Assembly (NCBI GenBank): GCA_027346205.1
Contig: DAIESR010000048.1
Coordinates: 1 to 7,380 of the forward strand
Direction: 5' to 3'
Source: Beijerinckiaceae bacterium
GTDB taxonomy: Bacteria > Pseudomonadota > Alphaproteobacteria > Rhizobiales > Beijerinckiaceae
DNA: 7,380 nucleotides
Shown here: piece by piece, positions 5,641-7,380 of the stretch
Layout: every line of letters starts with the position of its first letter
Numbering within the stretch: the first letter of the stretch is position 1
Program-made: the position numbers and the translations under genes
The notes under the pieces: generated by a model
What the model was told of the DNA's origin: nothing
The model's database searches: none
What the model saw: the letters and a program-made list of their open reading frames with translations, nothing else

Positions 5641-6111
5641 GTGGGCATGCGGCTTTCGATCCTGCGAGTTTTGCGTCATTCGGCGCGTGTGACGATCGCC
5701 GGCTACCTTCTCACCACCGCAGCGGGGATGGCCTCCGCGGAAGAGACACTGACGGTCACGGTCGATCAGGCCCGTATCGAGAAGGTTCCGGCAGGAACGA
5801 GAACCTTGATCATCGGCAATCCGATGATTGCCGATGTTATGCTACTAAAGAGCGGGGCGACCATGGTCATCACCGGCAAAGGATTTGGTGAGACCAATTT
5901 CATCGCACTCGATGCCAATGGCACCCCCGTTGCGAAATCGGAGATAAGAGTTATCTCGGGCTCCAATGCGCTTGTCGTCCAACGCGGCATGGAGCGGCAA
6001 TCCTATACTTGCGCACCGCGCTGCCAGCCGACCGCGCGGCTCGGCGATGATCCGAAATATTTCAACGAGGTCGCAGCGCAGATCCAAGCGCATAACGCCC
6101 AAGCGAAATAA
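5641..6111 (+). CDS. Exported solo pilus-assembly N-terminal domain protein (CpaC-N-like)
   Basis: Predicted periplasmic accessory of the Tad system; exact role unknown. From the GTG at 5641 it is 156 residues. A signal peptide (MGMRLSILRVLRH, hydrophobic to about 30) ends at ASA-EE, with cleavage after residue 33. Residues about 36-108 match the pilus-assembly N-terminal domain seen in CpaC of this window: LIIGNPMIADV aligns with CpaC IFVGNPKVANA, and FIALDANGTPVAKSEI with VFALDPNGRQIAALEI. There is no secretin domain. The tail (109-156) has a close cysteine pair, Cys124 and Cys128 in SYTCAPRC, then GDDPKYFNEVAAQIQAHN. Similar short proteins are known beside tad loci in Hyphomicrobiales. It is divergent from pilA, with 316 bp between the starts. 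Alternative starts are ATG 5599, which weakens the signal peptide, and ATG 5647. Domain identity is firm; function is inferred from context. Confidence 0.9.
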   Translation: MGMRLSILRVLRHSARVTIAGYLLTTAAGMASAEETLTVTVDQARIEKVPAGTRTLIIGNPMIADVMLLKSGATMVITGKGFGETNFIALDANGTPVAKSEIRVISGSNALVVQRGMERQSYTCAPRCQPTARLGDDPKYFNEVAAQIQAHNAQAK

Positions 6112-6112
6112 A

Positions 6113-6180
6113 GTCGCGACCGGGCCGTCCAGCTTTATGAAACTCGGCGGCACGGCCCGCGGACGTCACGACTTTTTCTT
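6113..6180 (+). terminator. Intrinsic terminator between convergent genes, possibly bidirectional
   Basis: An 8-bp GC-rich core CGGGCCGT/ACGGCCCG (6121-6128 and 6152-6159) is extended by outer arms GTCGCGAC/GTCACGAC (6113-6120 and 6165-6172, one mismatch, with a 5-nt bulge). TTTTTCTT follows immediately at 6173-6180, as expected for termination of the plus-strand gene, whose stop is 2 nt upstream of the stem. On the minus strand the stem is followed by CTTTATTTC, so it may also stop transcripts arriving from the convergent mutase gene. Confidence 0.65.
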
Positions 6181-6258
6181 GCTTCCGATGCGATGTGCAC
6201 GAAGAGCTGCCCGCGTGACTCGGCATGCGCAGCAGCCCATTGCACAGGCTGCCACGCG

Positions 6259-7380
6259 CTATATCGTTTGATTATAAGCGCCGACTTCCGGATGTACGCG
6301 CAAGATCGCATTGACTGCTGCGAACATCTCCCGCATGCGCGCTTCCGACACCGGGCTTTCGACGACGACGACCAGCTCCGGCTTGTTCGAAGAGGCCCGC
6401 ACGAGTCCCCAGGTGCCATCGGCGACAGTCACGCGCACACCATTCACTGTGACGAGATCCCTGATCGGCTGACCGGTCAAAAGCTCGCCCTTCTCCTGCA
6501 TGGATGTGATCTTGGCGAGCACTTGCTCGACCACTTCATATTTGCGTTCATCGGGGCAATGCGGCGACATGGTCGGCGAACCCCAGGTCTTTGGCAGATC
6601 GTCATAGAGATCCGCCATCGACTTAGTGGGGTTGCGGTCAAGCATTTCGAGAACGTGAATGGCGGTCATGAGGCCGTCGTCATAGCCGCGGCCGATCGGC
6701 GTATTGAAGAAGAAATGGCCGGATTTCTCGAAGCCGGCGAGCGCCTTGAGGTCGGTGACACGGCGCTTGATATAGGAATGGCCGGTCTTCCAATAATCGG
6801 CCTTGGCCCCGTTCTGCAAAAGCACCGGATCGGTCATGAACAGGCCTGTCGATTTGACATCGACGACGAAGGTCGCGCCCGGATGCAGTTTCGAAAGATC
6901 GCGCGCCAGCATGACGCCGATCTTATCGGCAAAGATTTCCTCGCCGCGATTATCGACCACGCCGCAACGGTCGCCATCCCCGTCGAAGCCAAGCCCGACA
7001 TCGGCGCCGCTCTCACGCACTTTGTCGGCCATGGCATGCAACATCTTCAGATCTTCGGGATTGGGATTATAATGCGGGAAGGTATAGTCAAGCTCGGTAT
7101 CGAGCGACACCACCTCGCAGCCGAGTTTCGCGAGAACCGTGGGAGCAAAGGCGCCGGCCGTGCCATTGCCGCAGGCAGCGACGACCTTGAGCGGCCGATG
7201 CAGCCGATTGCGGCTCGTGAGATCGGCAATATAGCGCGCCGGAAAATCTGGCACGAAACGATAGGCGCCGCCTTCGGCATAGCGATAGCTGCCCGACAGC
7301 ACGATCTCCTTCAACCGGCCCATTTCATCCGGCCCGAAAGTGACGGGACGCTGCGCGCCCATTTTCACGCCCGTCCAACC
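6259..7380 (-). CDS. Phosphomannomutase/phosphoglucomutase, N-terminus cut by window edge
   Basis: Cytoplasmic alpha-D-phosphohexomutase (AlgC/ManB-like) that interconverts hexose 6- and 1-phosphates for sugar-nucleotide and polysaccharide synthesis. The frame is open to the right edge and gives 373 residues; family members are about 460-500, so roughly 100 or more N-terminal residues lie beyond 7380. The visible part starts at GWTGVKMG, which in this family directly follows the catalytic-serine motif TASHN, so the phospho-serine lies just outside. The metal-binding loop DGDGDR is at 133-138, the sugar-binding loop FEKSGH at 217-222, and the phosphate-binding loop RASSNKPE at 328-335. All three remaining signature sites are intact, arguing for an active enzyme. 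PMM versus PGM preference cannot be told from sequence. It is convergent with the solo pilus gene and ends 79 bp beyond the terminator hairpin, so it is not part of the pilus operon. Confidence 0.95.
   Translation of the reverse strand, partial: GWTGVKMGAQRPVTFGPDEMGRLKEIVLSGSYRYAEGGAYRFVPDFPARYIADLTSRNRLHRPLKVVAACGNGTAGAFAPTVLAKLGCEVVSLDTELDYTFPHYNPNPEDLKMLHAMADKVRESGADVGLGFDGDGDRCGVVDNRGEEIFADKIGVMLARDLSKLHPGATFVVDVKSTGLFMTDPVLLQNGAKADYWKTGHSYIKRRVTDLKALAGFEKSGHFFFNTPIGRGYDDGLMTAIHVLEMLDRNPTKSMADLYDDLPKTWGSPTMSPHCPDERKYEVVEQVLAKITSMQEKGELLTGQPIRDLVTVNGVRVTVADGTWGLVRASSNKPELVVVVESPVSEARMREMFAAVNAILRVHPEVGAYNQTI

Noticed and set aside
6112..6258. Possible small gene between the two convergent genes
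   Set aside because: The space is taken by the terminator stem-loop, and the remaining 78 bp hold no start with a ribosome site.

Overview
The window carries most of a Tad/Cpa (tight adherence, Flp-type IVb pilus) locus from an alphaproteobacterium. The gene order is pilA-cpaA-cpaB-cpaC-cpaD-cpaE, as in Caulobacter and rhizobial cpa clusters. Moderately high GC, the protein flavour of each component and a GAGCATG-type intergenic repeat point to the Hyphomicrobiales (Beijerinckiaceae/Methylocystaceae-like), but the genus cannot be fixed from this sequence alone.

Layout. Everything from position 1 to 5324 is transcribed leftward (minus strand). In transcription order these are: pilA, a 54-residue Flp prepilin (5324-5160); a 628-bp gap with a palindrome-rich repeat; cpaA, the prepilin peptidase (4531-4025); a 121-bp gap with an inverted repeat and TTAA motifs; then the tightly packed cpaB (3903-3109), cpaC (3058-1595), cpaD (1555-797) and cpaE (start 800, running off the left edge). 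The ATPase cpaF and the inner-membrane platform tadB/tadC would be expected just beyond the left edge but are not in the window. To the right of pilA a gene reads the other way (5641-6111, plus). It encodes a small exported protein that is essentially a stand-alone copy of the CpaC N-terminal pilus-assembly domain with a short cysteine-containing tail. A strong stem-loop (6113-6180) separates it from a convergent phosphomannomutase/phosphoglucomutase gene (7380-6259, minus), whose N-terminus lies beyond the right edge.

How the genes work together. CpaA would process PilA after Gly14, releasing a 40-residue pilin. CpaC is the outer-membrane secretin, CpaD its lipoprotein partner, CpaB a periplasmic SAF-domain protein likely bridging to the secretin, and CpaE a ParA/MinD-like ATPase with a receiver-like N-terminus that positions or controls the machine. 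The divergent solo domain protein probably works in the same periplasmic assembly. The mutase supplies sugar phosphates for surface polysaccharide and is a neighbour with no demonstrated role in the pilus.

No new mobile element, CRISPR array, RNA gene or toxin system was found. The least explained parts are the solo CpaC-N protein, a 20-bp near-perfect palindrome centred on GTTAAC upstream of pilA, and the composite palindromic repeat between pilA and cpaA.
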